Shown: positions 27,327-36,009 of the stretch, one piece after another
How positions within the stretch are numbered: position 1 is the stretch's first letter
Layout: the number at the start of each line of letters is the position of its first letter
NCBI GenBank assembly: GCA_027491155.1
Contig: JAIXWR010000040.1
Location: 1-64,000, forward strand
Source of the DNA: Verrucomicrobiaceae bacterium
GTDB taxonomy: Bacteria; Verrucomicrobiota; Verrucomicrobiia; Verrucomicrobiales; Akkermansiaceae
Length of the DNA stretch: 64,000 nucleotides
Direction: 5' to 3'
Program-made: the position numbers and the translations under genes
Notes under the pieces: generated by a model
Told to the model about the DNA's origin: nothing
Database searches by the model: none
Seen by the model: only the letters and a program-made list of their open reading frames with translations

Positions 27327-28199
27327 TCAAGCTCCCTCCGCCGGACGCAGGGTCAGCACCGCGAGTTCGGGCGGGCAGGCGAAGCGGACGCGGAGTCCGA
27401 CGGTGCCAACGCCGCTGGTCACGAAGAGATTCGAGCCGCCGCGGGCAATGCTGCCTTTGATGTACTTCCGCCCGTGGTCGACCTTGACCGGCGCGTAACC
27501 GGCAAGCGGCACCCGGCATTGCCCGCCGTGGGTGTGACCGGACACTTGCAGCAGGAGGTCGCGCCGCGCCGCCATGACATCGAAATAATCCGGCTCGTGC
27601 ACCAGCGCGAGCACCGGCGTCGAGGCGGCGATCCCTTTCAAGGTCGCGGCGGGATCCGGCTTGCCCAGCCAGACGAAATCGGTGCCCGCCACCGCGAGCG
27701 TCTCGCCCCGGATGCGGAGCTGGCTGTTGCCGTTGATGAGAAACGAGATGCCAGCCTTCTCGAACACTCGCCGCACCGGATCCCGTCCGGCATGCCAGCC
27801 GTCGTGATTGCCCATCACCGCGAACACGCCGTGCCGGGTCCGGATCCGCCCGAGCTGCTCGAGCAAGGGGGGCAACACCTCGCTTCCATGGGTCACGTAG
27901 TCCCCGGCCAGGGCAAGCAGGTCGAGGTTCTCCGCATTCACCCGTGACGCGACTTTCTCCAGCAACGCCGCGTCCTCCTCCGGCCGGAAATGGAAGTCGG
28001 CGAGCACCCCGACCCGCAGTCCGTCCAGTCCCGGCGGCAGGTTGCGGCAGCGGATGTCCTCCCGGTTCACCCACAAGAGCCGGGGCTCGATCAGGAAGGC
28101 ATCGGTGAATGCCGCGGCGGTTCCGCCAACCAGCAAGCGCAGCGCGCGGCGGCGGCTGAGCGCTCCAAGAGGTCCGGTGGCAGGCAAGGCGATCTTCAT
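27327..28199 (-). CDS. Membrane-anchored calcineurin-like metallophosphoesterase (YkuE-like)
   Basis: 290 aa. An N-terminal basic and hydrophobic segment (RRRALRLLVGGTAAAF) acts as Tat-like signal or anchor. The phosphoesterase motifs are all present: LADFHF (replacing the usual D-x-H), LAGDYV, GNHDGW, VHEPDYF and SGHTHGGQ. The group includes YkuE and LpxG-type UDP-diacylglucosamine pyrophosphatases, which act at the membrane surface. The substrate is therefore likely a membrane lipid precursor or nucleotide sugar. It is a single-domain enzyme, distinct from the phosphoesterase half of the fusion protein that stops at 375. It is transcribed in the same direction as the CE15 gene, 76 bp downstream of it. 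Confidence 0.85.
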   Translation of the reverse strand: MKIALPATGPLGALSRRRALRLLVGGTAAAFTDAFLIEPRLLWVNREDIRCRNLPPGLDGLRVGVLADFHFRPEEDAALLEKVASRVNAENLDLLALAGDYVTHGSEVLPPLLEQLGRIRTRHGVFAVMGNHDGWHAGRDPVRRVFEKAGISFLINGNSQLRIRGETLAVAGTDFVWLGKPDPAATLKGIAASTPVLALVHEPDYFDVMAARRDLLLQVSGHTHGGQCRVPLAGYAPVKVDHGRKYIKGSIARGGSNLFVTSGVGTVGLRVRFACPPELAVLTLRPAEGA

Positions 28200-28275
28200 C
28201 GGCGGGATGGCAGGCCTTTCCGATGAAAGCCTGATGAAGCGGAAGTGAAATGAAGTTCGTGGCGGCCTCTCCCGC

Positions 28276-29508
28276 TCACTTCAAATGCTTGTCCGCGAAG
28301 TCGAGGTAGCACTTCCAATCGAAGGGCAGAACGTCGTGGATGCCGCTGCGAACATGATAGCCGATGCCGCCTTGGACGCTGGTGTCCGCCGCGGGCCAGC
28401 TCTCGGCAGGCAAGCCGTCCGCGCCTAACAGCCGGTAAACGGGCTCCGCCGCCTTGGCCCCGGCGAACTCGCCCTCGGGGTCCGCGTGCTTGTCGTCAAT
28501 CGCGCTGGCGACATACAGCGGCCGCGGCGCGATCAGCGACATGACGAAGTGCTGGTCGAAGGGCAGCTCCTTGTCCTTGCCGTTGTATTTCCGGAAACTC
28601 TTCGCGAACCAGTGCGGGAAGACGGTGTTGAGCCGCGCGATGTCCTCCCCCACCCCGCGGCGGAACAACTTCGCACCGCCCGCGCCGGACTCGTTGCTGA
28701 TGACCATCGCGAAGCGCTCGTCGCTCGCCCCGGCCCACAGCGCGGCCTTGCCGAGGCGGGAGAAGCCGAACACCGCGACACGCCTGGCATCGATGGCGGG
28801 CTCCTTTTCCAAGGCATCCAGGCCGCGGCTCAGAGCCCAGGCCCAGGCGGCAATGCCGCCGAAGTTGTCGTCCCCTTTCTGGAGTTCCGGAAACAGCGGA
28901 TGCACGCCGCTGGCGAAGTGCGGCTCGTGATCGGCGGCGACGTCCTCGCGGTAGATCGTGGCCAGGGCATAGCCGCGGGACAGGATCTCTTCGACCGGCC
29001 ACTGCCTGGAATTGCCGCCGCGGGAGGCCTCGGTGGCGCGGTTGTTCCTCACGCCTGTTAGATCGGCGTAATGACCGGCCTTCTCCTCGACCCAGCTTTC
29101 GGTCAAGCGGATGCCGGGGTCCTTGTGGATCGAGTGGTTGCCCCAGAAATTCAGGCCGAGGATCGCGGGCACCGGCCCCTTCGTGCCGTTGGGCACGTAG
29201 ACCAGCAGGTCCATCCTCGGACCGGGCTTGCCGCCGGGATGGATGGCGATCTGGATCCGCGTCGCCTTGCCGCCAAGCGCCGCCGGATCGCGGTCGAAGA
29301 CCTCGGCGACCAGCTTCTCCGGCCGGCCCGGATTCCGGCCGTAGATCTCGCGAGTGAAAAGCTCGAGCAGTTCCGGCCGCCGCTTCTCACGCCATTCGGC
29401 GGCGGTGGTGATCCTGCTCCCATCGATGCAGACCAGAGGATCCGGGAGTTCCACCGCGCTGGTTTGGTGCAGAAGAAAGGCGGACAACGCGGGGAGGAGC
29501 GTCTTCAT
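28276..29508 (-). CDS. Secreted glucuronoyl-esterase-like alpha/beta hydrolase (CE15)
   Basis: 410 aa with a signal peptide (MKTLLPALSAFLLHQTSAVE). The fold and motifs match bacterial CE15 esterases, which cleave the ester between glucuronoyl groups of xylan and lignin alcohols. The nucleophile elbow is GFSRLGK with S250, a candidate acid is E273 in SNESGAGG, and the catalytic histidine is H391 in RSGIHDVLPFDW. YREDVAADH corresponds to a conserved loop before the catalytic domain. Related enzymes are annotated as acetylxylan esterases, so the exact ester is uncertain. It is 136 bp downstream of an SGNH hydrolase gene on the same strand; the gap is an inverted nonamer repeat. The ATG at 29508 starts the signal peptide; the open frame upstream is repeat DNA. 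Confidence 0.8.
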   Translation of the reverse strand: MKTLLPALSAFLLHQTSAVELPDPLVCIDGSRITTAAEWREKRRPELLELFTREIYGRNPGRPEKLVAEVFDRDPAALGGKATRIQIAIHPGGKPGPRMDLLVYVPNGTKGPVPAILGLNFWGNHSIHKDPGIRLTESWVEEKAGHYADLTGVRNNRATEASRGGNSRQWPVEEILSRGYALATIYREDVAADHEPHFASGVHPLFPELQKGDDNFGGIAAWAWALSRGLDALEKEPAIDARRVAVFGFSRLGKAALWAGASDERFAMVISNESGAGGAKLFRRGVGEDIARLNTVFPHWFAKSFRKYNGKDKELPFDQHFVMSLIAPRPLYVASAIDDKHADPEGEFAGAKAAEPVYRLLGADGLPAESWPAADTSVQGGIGYHVRSGIHDVLPFDWKCYLDFADKHLK

Positions 29509-29531
29509 GGGATGGGAGAAAGGCATTCGGA

Positions 29532-29635
29532 ACAACGAAAGGGACGAAACGAACGAAAGTGAAACAGCCAAATGGGAACCCATTGGGCTCCCCTTCTTCT
29601 TTCGCTCGTTTCGCTCGTTTCGCTCGTTTCGTTGT
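29532..29635. repeat. Inverted arrays of the nonamer TTTCGNNNN
   Basis: Three NNNNCGAAA nonamers at 29532-29558 face four TTTCGNNNN nonamers at 29600-29635 (three identical TTTCGCTCG and one TTTCGTTGT). Between them lies the small palindrome AATGGGAACCCATT. The two arrays can pair into a long imperfect hairpin that fills most of the gap between the SGNH and CE15 genes. Confidence 0.8.
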
Positions 29636-29644
29636 CCCGCCCTC

Positions 29645-30340
29645 TTACTTCGCAACGGCCTTCGGTGCCTCTTTGCCGGTCAGCGCCTTGTAAGCCGCCT
29701 TGGCCATCTCGCCGGCGCCTTCGGCATTCGGGTGCACCCGGTCGGGCAGCAGCTTCGGCTTGTCCACGAGGGCCTTGTGCATGTCGATGACGCCGAGGTT
29801 CATCTCTTCGGCCAGCGCGTTCACCTTCTTGATGTAAACCTGAAGGTTCTTGTCGTTGATCTTGAAGTTCCCCGGCTCGGGAACCGGGCAGGGCCGGCAG
29901 ACGTAGATCTTCGGCTCGCTGGCGAGACCCTGGAACGAGTTCACCAGCTCCGCGTAGTCGTCGGAGAACTCCTTCTCGTGCTCGAAGTTCTGCGGCTTGG
30001 TGTCGTTCGTGCCGAGCATGATGATCACGACGTCGGGCAGGAACTGCATGGCTTCCTGATACTTCTTCTCCTTCCAGTAGGGGAAGTCGCCCTTCTTGAG
30101 CAGCGTGCGGCCGCTGACGCCGAAGTTGCCGACCTTCCACTGGTCGCCCAGCATCTCCTGGAGCTGGGCCGGATAGGACTTCCCGGGACCGGCACCGGAG
30201 CCCTGGGTGATGCTGTCGCCGACGCAGGCGACCTTGACGGGGGCTTTGTACTTGGCGGGATCGATCGGCTCCATCGGATCGGCCGAAAGGGCGGACATCG
30301 ACAGCAGGCCGGCGGCCAGGGAGAGAATTCGGGATTTCAT
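29645..30340 (-). CDS. Secreted SGNH/GDSL hydrolase, esterase-like
   Basis: 231 aa with a signal peptide (MKSRILSLAAGLLSMSALSA). The SGNH blocks are clear: block I GDSITQGSG (nucleophile serine), block II glycine in VGNFGVSGRTLL, block III GTND, and block V DRVHPN with the catalytic Asp and His. Such enzymes deacetylate or de-esterify polysaccharides; the next gene on the strand is a glucuronoyl-esterase-like enzyme, which fits a shared hemicellulose or pectin role. The start at 30340 was chosen because it opens the signal peptide and is preceded by ACC. It lies 150 bp downstream of the beta-strand-repeat gene that stops at 30491. Confidence 0.88.
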   Translation of the reverse strand: MKSRILSLAAGLLSMSALSADPMEPIDPAKYKAPVKVACVGDSITQGSGAGPGKSYPAQLQEMLGDQWKVGNFGVSGRTLLKKGDFPYWKEKKYQEAMQFLPDVVIIMLGTNDTKPQNFEHEKEFSDDYAELVNSFQGLASEPKIYVCRPCPVPEPGNFKINDKNLQVYIKKVNALAEEMNLGVIDMHKALVDKPKLLPDRVHPNAEGAGEMAKAAYKALTGKEAPKAVAK

Positions 30341-30428
30341 GGTCGTGACACTACGCGCATCCCGACGCTTTCCATCCGCCGCAGGAAGGAATCTCCGTGT
30401 CAACGCCCCGGACCGCCGCAGCGACGGA

Positions 30429-30464
30429 GGGTTGCCGACGTCCCCCCCGGGGCGCCGGCAACCC
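30429..30464 (-). terminator. Hairpin downstream of the first beta-strand-repeat gene
   Basis: GGGTTGCCG (30429-30437) pairs perfectly with CGGCAACCC (30456-30464). It lies 26 bp after the stop at 30491 on the minus strand; a second small hairpin GCGGG/CCCGC at about 30471-30484 sits between. No long T run follows, so its role as a terminator is likely but not certain. Confidence 0.5.
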
Positions 30465-30490
30465 GTGCTCGCGGGAAAACCCGCGCAAGA

Positions 30491-33415
30491 TCAGGGGGCG
30501 ATCGTGGCCTTGAGGCGGGCGAACTTCTTCAGTTCGCCGGCTTTCGGAATGGTCACCGTGACCGTGTCGGCGGCGGCGGCGTTCTCCTGGATGTCCACCC
30601 CGGGAGTGGAAGTGGCATTGTTGGCGCCGATCACGAAGACCTCGGGCCAGGCCGACAGCGTGGTGCCGGCCTCCACGGTCAGGGTCAGGTCGGGCGTTTC
30701 CGAACTGTCGACCCGCGTGAAGGTGAAGACGAGATCGTTCCCCGCCAGCGAGGCGCTCGGAGCCCCGGCACGCGAGGCCACCGAGGGATCCCCGCCGATC
30801 ACGTATTCCACGGCGTTGGAGAGGCCGTCGAAGTCCGGGTCCGCACCTGCGGCAGGGTCGGCGACGGTGTAAGTGCCGATCCACGCGGCAAAGCCCGGGG
30901 TCACGGTCGAGAAGAGCCGGATCCGCTTGTTGGTGAGATCGTATTCCAGCTCGTAGTTGGCCGGAACGCCCGAGACCGAGGCGAAGGCCGCGCCGGTCAG
31001 GCTGTCGAAGGTGGCGATGATGTATTCCGCGGCGCCGGGACCGCCCGGCAGCGTGGTGATCTTCAGCGCGGCACCGGTGATGTCCAGATTGCCGCCGACG
31101 TTCAGGCGGTCGCCCGCCGTGTTGCCAAGCTCGATCAGGAGCGAACCGGAGAGAGCCACCGGCCCGGTCAGGCCGAGGGTGCCGACACCGGCCCCGGGAG
31201 CGATCGCCCCGTCGCTGCCGACGGTGATGTTCCCGCCCACGGTGCCCGTCCCGCCGAGGATCGCGCTGTCCGCGGCACCGATGCCGTTGCCGACGCTGAC
31301 CCCGCCGGTGGCGGCCGTGGCGTCGCTGTTGACGATCAGGCTGCCGTCTTCAATGGAGGTCGCGCCGGTATGGCTGACCGTGGTTCCGGAAAGCGTGACC
31401 GATCCCTCTCCCCGCTTGGTGAGCGTTCCGGTGCCGGAAACCGCGCCGGGCACCGTGAGGTCTTCGGTCCCGTCGAAGATCAGGATCGAGTTGTTCACCA
31501 CCGGACCGGTTCCGAGGCCGCCGGCGGAGGCCCCTTCGCCGACCTGCACCGTGCCGCCGGAAATCGTGGTTCCCAGGCTGTAGGTGTTCCCGGTGCCGGT
31601 GAGGCGGAGAGTGCCCGCGCCATGCTTGGTGAGGCTGAGGCCGGAAACCCCGCCGTTGATGACATTGCCGGAGATCGTGATGTCACCGGCACCGCCGATG
31701 GCCCAGTCGCGGTTCGAGCCGATGCCGTTCTGGAGGGTGCCCGAAAGCGTCAGCGTGTCGGCGTCGCTGCGGATGCCGTAGGAGCCGCCGGTGTTGCTGA
31801 TGCGGATCACCCCGCCCCAGGTGTTGTTGCCGGAGATGTTCGCAAGCGCCGCGCCGTCGCCGGCCACGTCGCCGCGGCCGCCGGTGCGGATGTCGACGCC
31901 GCTCACCGTCACTCCGCCGACGAGCTCGATTCGGGAGCGCGCCGTCGAGTTCACCGAGGAGTTCATGTCCACCAGCGTCACGCCGGTCAGCGCGCTGCCG
32001 TTCTCGATCCGGATCGCACCCCGGTTCGCGCTGGTGGCGCCGAAGACCATGGTGGGTGTTGTGAAATTGTTCGCGGCGGAAAGCGCGAGCACGCCGCTGC
32101 CGGTCTTGTTCAGCAGTCCGTTGGTGAGCGGCACCCCGATCCGGGCATCGACCGCCGCCGTGCCGTTGGCGACATCGATGATCCGCGTGGCGGCCCCGAG
32201 ATCGAGCGGGTTTTCCCAGGAAAGGGTGCCCGTCGCGTTCGCACCGGCCAGTCCGAGGGCTCCGGGGTTGAAAGGAGCGACGCCCCAGGTCAGGGCGGCC
32301 GCGGCGCCGCCGAGGTTCACCGACAGGTCCCCGCCGCGGGCGGAGAAGCCGTTGATCCGGTTGGCGGTGGCATTGAACTGGACTTCACCGGCCGCCGTGC
32401 CGATGGCCCGGGTGAAGCTGCCATTCGTTTCGAACCACGAGTTCCCCGATCCGGCCATGGAAAGGTTGGTGCCGGCCGGAAGCGTGCCCGGCTGGAAATA
32501 GACCGACCCGTCGGCGAGGATGGTTGTCCCCTCCCACGAGTTCGTGGCGTTGGAAAAGATCACGCCCTGGTTCGCGGCCACACGGATCAGGATGCCAAAG
32601 CCCGAACCCGTCGCCGCGGTCATCGGGCCGGCGATGGTCAGCGAGGTCCCGAGGTTGCCGATGCGCGCGGCGTTGTTTTCGATCGAGATGCTTCCTTCCA
32701 CCGAGTTCACGCCGGCTGTGCCCTTGATGGCGCCCTGCGGGGCCGCGGTGCCGCCACCACCGGCGATCTTCACCGGGACCGTCGAGGGTACTGTTACGCC
32801 CGAAAGGTTGATGAAGCTGTTGTTCTGGACATCCACCGACGAGAAGTTCGCGAACGAGGCCGCCCCGTTGAAGGTGATGCCGCCGTTGTTGCCGGTGGTC
32901 GCACCGCTGACGGTGAGCGGCCCGCTCAGGCCCGAGTTGGTGCCGCCGAGGGTGAGCGTTCCGTTGCCGGACTTGGTGAGGCCGAAGACGCCGACCAGGT
33001 TGGCGTTGATCGTGGCGGCGACCCCGTTGGTGATCACCGGCGCGGGCGGCAGAAGAGGATCCGGCCCGTCGGGGTCGACCGAGTCCACCGTCAGGTTGCC
33101 GCCACCGATGATGTAGTTCGCGGTGTTGAAGGTGATGTCGTTGGCCGCAACGCCGAGGGCATCGATGGTCACGGTGCCGGCCAGGCCGCCGAAGACCGCG
33201 TCGTCATTGCCCGAAGTGACTCCGGGCCAGGAGAAGGGATTCCCGGCGGTGGCGGCATCGTCCCAGTTGGCGGTCGCGGTGTCCCAGTTGCCCGTGCCGC
33301 CGTTGGCATCGGGTCCGGTGTCGCTGCCATCCCAGTGAAGGGTGGCGGCTTGCAGCGAACTGAGCGAGACGAGCGACAGCGCAAGGCTGCCAATATGGTT
33401 AGAGCGGAGTTTCAT
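30491..33415 (-). CDS. Autotransporter-associated beta-strand-repeat surface protein
   Basis: 974 aa with a signal peptide (residues 1-23, ending SSLQA). It begins with the TLHWDGSDTGPDANGGTGNW module typical of this group, then many 'L-T-K-x-G-x-G-T-L-x-L-x-G-x-N-x-Y-x-G-x-T' beta-strand repeats (for example SLTKHGAGTLRLTGTGNTYS), which stack into a beta-helix. The C-terminal 130 residues (FAAWIGTYTVADPAAGADPD, then a calcium-type DFDGLSNAVEY motif) are a verrucomicrobial tail, and no PEP-CTERM is present. No autotransporter barrel is attached despite the repeat name. It is 48 bp downstream of a paralogue with which it shares its N-terminal half. Adhesion or surface-layer function is likely. 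Confidence 0.85.
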   Translation of the reverse strand: MKLRSNHIGSLALSLVSLSSLQAATLHWDGSDTGPDANGGTGNWDTATANWDDAATAGNPFSWPGVTSGNDDAVFGGLAGTVTIDALGVAANDITFNTANYIIGGGNLTVDSVDPDGPDPLLPPAPVITNGVAATINANLVGVFGLTKSGNGTLTLGGTNSGLSGPLTVSGATTGNNGGITFNGAASFANFSSVDVQNNSFINLSGVTVPSTVPVKIAGGGGTAAPQGAIKGTAGVNSVEGSISIENNAARIGNLGTSLTIAGPMTAATGSGFGILIRVAANQGVIFSNATNSWEGTTILADGSVYFQPGTLPAGTNLSMAGSGNSWFETNGSFTRAIGTAAGEVQFNATANRINGFSARGGDLSVNLGGAAAALTWGVAPFNPGALGLAGANATGTLSWENPLDLGAATRIIDVANGTAAVDARIGVPLTNGLLNKTGSGVLALSAANNFTTPTMVFGATSANRGAIRIENGSALTGVTLVDMNSSVNSTARSRIELVGGVTVSGVDIRTGGRGDVAGDGAALANISGNNTWGGVIRISNTGGSYGIRSDADTLTLSGTLQNGIGSNRDWAIGGAGDITISGNVINGGVSGLSLTKHGAGTLRLTGTGNTYSLGTTISGGTVQVGEGASAGGLGTGPVVNNSILIFDGTEDLTVPGAVSGTGTLTKRGEGSVTLSGTTVSHTGATSIEDGSLIVNSDATAATGGVSVGNGIGAADSAILGGTGTVGGNITVGSDGAIAPGAGVGTLGLTGPVALSGSLLIELGNTAGDRLNVGGNLDITGAALKITTLPGGPGAAEYIIATFDSLTGAAFASVSGVPANYELEYDLTNKRIRLFSTVTPGFAAWIGTYTVADPAAGADPDFDGLSNAVEYVIGGDPSVASRAGAPSASLAGNDLVFTFTRVDSSETPDLTLTVEAGTTLSAWPEVFVIGANNATSTPGVDIQENAAAADTVTVTIPKAGELKKFARLKATIAP

Positions 33416-33463
33416 GGGTTGGAGTCGGATCGTGTTGTTGAATTGAAAACCGATTGGCGGGGC

Positions 33464-35863
33464 TCAGCGGCGGCGGCGCAGCAGGGCCAGCAAGCCCAGG
33501 CCTCCGAGCAGGACCGCACCGGGTTCCGGCACCACGGTGAGGGTGACGGCGTTGGCGAATGCACCTCCGTTGAGCGATCCCGCGGAGCTGTCGTTGTAAT
33601 TGATGAGCCACTCGTTGCCGAAGAGCGTGAAGACGCTGTCATCGGCATAGCCGTTGAAGATGTCCCCCGGCGTCCAGGTGCCGGCATAGCTGATCAGTGC
33701 GAACTTCGAGTTGTTGGCGAGCGCCGCACCGGCTCCGAGGTCGAGCAGGCTCAGGGTGACGGTGCCGTTGAGATCGAGGTTGCCATTGACATCGACAAGG
33801 TCGCCCTGCGCGGTGGTCGTGTTGAGTTCGTAAAGGAACGTCGATGCGTTGTTGAAGGTCAGCGCGCCGGTCGCGAGGGATTCGATCGAAGCACCCGCGG
33901 CGAGGATGCCGGTGGAATTGACGGTGACCGCACCGGTGAGTGCGCCGGTGCCACCAAGGGTGCCGCCGTTCACCGTCACCGCGCCGCTGCCGGTCGCGGA
34001 GCCCGACGCATTGTTGGCGAGGAAGGTGCCGGCGCTGATCGTGGTGCCCAGGGAGTAGGTATTGCCGGTGCCGGTGACCGTCATGGTTCCGTTGCCGGAC
34101 TTGGTGATCGAAAGACCGCCGGTGCTCCCGTTGACGATGTTGCCGGAAACCAGGAAATTGCCCGCCCCGGTCAATTCCCAAAGGCGATCGGAACCGATCC
34201 CGTTTTGAAGCGTTCCGGCGATGGTCAGCTGGCCGCTGTCGGAACGGATCCCATAGGAGCCGCCCGTGTTGCTGATCCGGATGGTTCCGCCCCAGGTATT
34301 GTCGCCGGAGACGTTGACGATGGCGGCTCCGGTGGTGGTCGGATTCTGGCGACCACCGGCGCGGTACTCGATGCCGGCGATGTTGACGTTGTTGGCGAGT
34401 TCGATGCGCGCCTGCGCGCCGCCGGTGCCCGAATTGCCCGCGATGGCGGTGACGCCGCCGAGCGCCGAATTGCTCTCCAACCGGATCGCCCCGAGGTTCG
34501 TGCTGGCGGCGCCGAAGGTCAGGGTGCCCGAGGTGAAACTGTTCGTTCCGGCAAGGGTCAAGGTGCCTCCGCCCGTCTTGGTGAGCACGCCGTTGGTGAG
34601 ATTGCCGGTGATGCGGGCGTCCACGTCGGCACTGCCGTTCTCGACGTTGATCGTGCGGGTCGCGGCACCGAGGTTGATGTTGTTCTGGAGGGTCAGCGTG
34701 CCGGTGGCATTGGTCCCGGCGAGGCCCAGGATCCCGGGATTGAAATTCGGAGTGGTGCCCCAGGTCAGGGCCGTGCCGCCGCCGAAGTTGACCGAAAGAT
34801 CACCACCGCGGGCAGACATGCCATTGATGCGGCCGGCGGTGGCATTGAACTGGACCTGACCGGCAGCGGTGCCGATCGCCCGGTTGAAGGTGCCGTTCGT
34901 CTCCAGCCAGGTGTTTCCGGAACCTGCGAGCACCAGATTGGTCGCCGTGGGAAGCGCGCCGGATTGGAAGTACACGGAGCCTTCCCCCAGCGTGGTGGTG
35001 CCCTCCCAGTAGTTGCCGGTATTGGTGAAAACCACGCCCTGGTTGTTGCCGATGCGGATCAGCATGCCGCGCCCGGAACCGACGGCGGCGGTGACCGCGC
35101 CGTTGAACGTGAGAGAGGTGCCAAGGTTGCCGACGCGCACTCCACCGTCGGCGAGCGTCACGGCGCTGTTGACGACATTGACCCCGGTCAGGCCCTTGAT
35201 GGCACCTTGGGGGGCGGACGTTCCTCCACCTCCCGCAACCGAGATGGGGACTGCGGAACCGATGGTCACCCCGCTGAGGTTGAGGAAGGAGTTGGCCTGG
35301 ATATCGACCGAAGTGAAGCCCCCGAAGGCGGCGTTCGACTGGACTTGGACGCCGCCGTTGTTGCCGCTGGTCGCGCCGCCGATCACCAGCGCGCCGGAGA
35401 TGCCGCTATTGGTCCCGCCGAGCACCAGGGTCCCGTTGCCCGACTTGGTCAGGCCGGCGCTTCCGACCAGGTTGGAGTTGATGGTCGCGGTCACCGCGTT
35501 GGTGATGGTCGGGGTGGTGCCATCCAGGGTGAGCGGTCCGCCCGACAGGATGTAGTTGGCGGTATTGAAGGTTAGATCGTTGGCAACCACGCCGCCGGGA
35601 GCGATGTTCACGGTGCCGGCCAAGCCGCCGAACACGGCGTCGTCGTCGCCGGTGCTGAGGGCCGGCCAAGAGCTGTCGGTGCCTCCAATCGCCAGGCTGT
35701 CCCAGTTGGAAGTCGTGGTGTCCCAAGTGCCGGCTCCGCCATCCGCATCGGCCGTGGTGGAAGTGCCATCCCAATGAAGCGGGACAGCAAGCAAAGGACC
35801 GCTGGCAAGGCAGGCGTAGCCCAGAGGAAAAGTCAGACGACGGAGGGTTCTTCGGGTTTTCAT
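33464..35863 (-). CDS. Autotransporter-associated beta-strand-repeat protein with PEP-CTERM tail
   Basis: 799 aa with a signal peptide (RTLRRLTFPLGYACLASGPL). It opens with PLHWDGTSTTADADGGAGTW, parallel to the neighbouring paralogue, and carries the same beta-strand repeats (GLTKSGNGTLVLGGTNSG, SITKSGNGTMTVTGTGNTYS). The C-terminus VVPEPGAVLLGGLGLLALLRRRR is a classical PEP-CTERM sorting signal: a Pro-Glu-Pro motif, a hydrophobic helix and an arginine cluster. It is therefore handled by an exosortase, not encoded here, and likely becomes anchored outside. The paralogue lacks this tail, so the two proteins end up at different places or by different routes. The ATG at 35863 directly precedes the signal peptide. 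Confidence 0.88.
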   Translation of the reverse strand: MKTRRTLRRLTFPLGYACLASGPLLAVPLHWDGTSTTADADGGAGTWDTTTSNWDSLAIGGTDSSWPALSTGDDDAVFGGLAGTVNIAPGGVVANDLTFNTANYILSGGPLTLDGTTPTITNAVTATINSNLVGSAGLTKSGNGTLVLGGTNSGISGALVIGGATSGNNGGVQVQSNAAFGGFTSVDIQANSFLNLSGVTIGSAVPISVAGGGGTSAPQGAIKGLTGVNVVNSAVTLADGGVRVGNLGTSLTFNGAVTAAVGSGRGMLIRIGNNQGVVFTNTGNYWEGTTTLGEGSVYFQSGALPTATNLVLAGSGNTWLETNGTFNRAIGTAAGQVQFNATAGRINGMSARGGDLSVNFGGGTALTWGTTPNFNPGILGLAGTNATGTLTLQNNINLGAATRTINVENGSADVDARITGNLTNGVLTKTGGGTLTLAGTNSFTSGTLTFGAASTNLGAIRLESNSALGGVTAIAGNSGTGGAQARIELANNVNIAGIEYRAGGRQNPTTTGAAIVNVSGDNTWGGTIRISNTGGSYGIRSDSGQLTIAGTLQNGIGSDRLWELTGAGNFLVSGNIVNGSTGGLSITKSGNGTMTVTGTGNTYSLGTTISAGTFLANNASGSATGSGAVTVNGGTLGGTGALTGAVTVNSTGILAAGASIESLATGALTFNNASTFLYELNTTTAQGDLVDVNGNLDLNGTVTLSLLDLGAGAALANNSKFALISYAGTWTPGDIFNGYADDSVFTLFGNEWLINYNDSSAGSLNGGAFANAVTLTVVPEPGAVLLGGLGLLALLRRRR

Positions 35864-36009
35864 GTTCGCGAAGCGGGGAACGACGGAATTCCCGGTCCAC
35901 TCCACTCAGGGCATCGACCGGGAGCGAACTCCCCACGGCCCGATGCTTTCAGGAAACGTTTCCTTAATGCTTCCCGCATTCACGGGAGGAGAACCTCCGC
36001 CCCCGACCT
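35864..36009. other. Gap between the response regulator and the PEP-CTERM protein gene
   Basis: 146 bp, no gene. It carries the promoter of the PEP-CTERM gene and the 3' end of the four-gene operon that ends at 36010, all on the minus strand. I see no certain terminator. Confidence 0.4.

Noticed and set aside
29354-35575. A 6.2-kb plus-strand open frame covering four genes
   Set aside because: It runs antisense across the CE15, SGNH and both beta-strand-repeat genes. The protein would have no domain and a biased composition, so it is a shadow of glycine/threonine-rich coding sequence.
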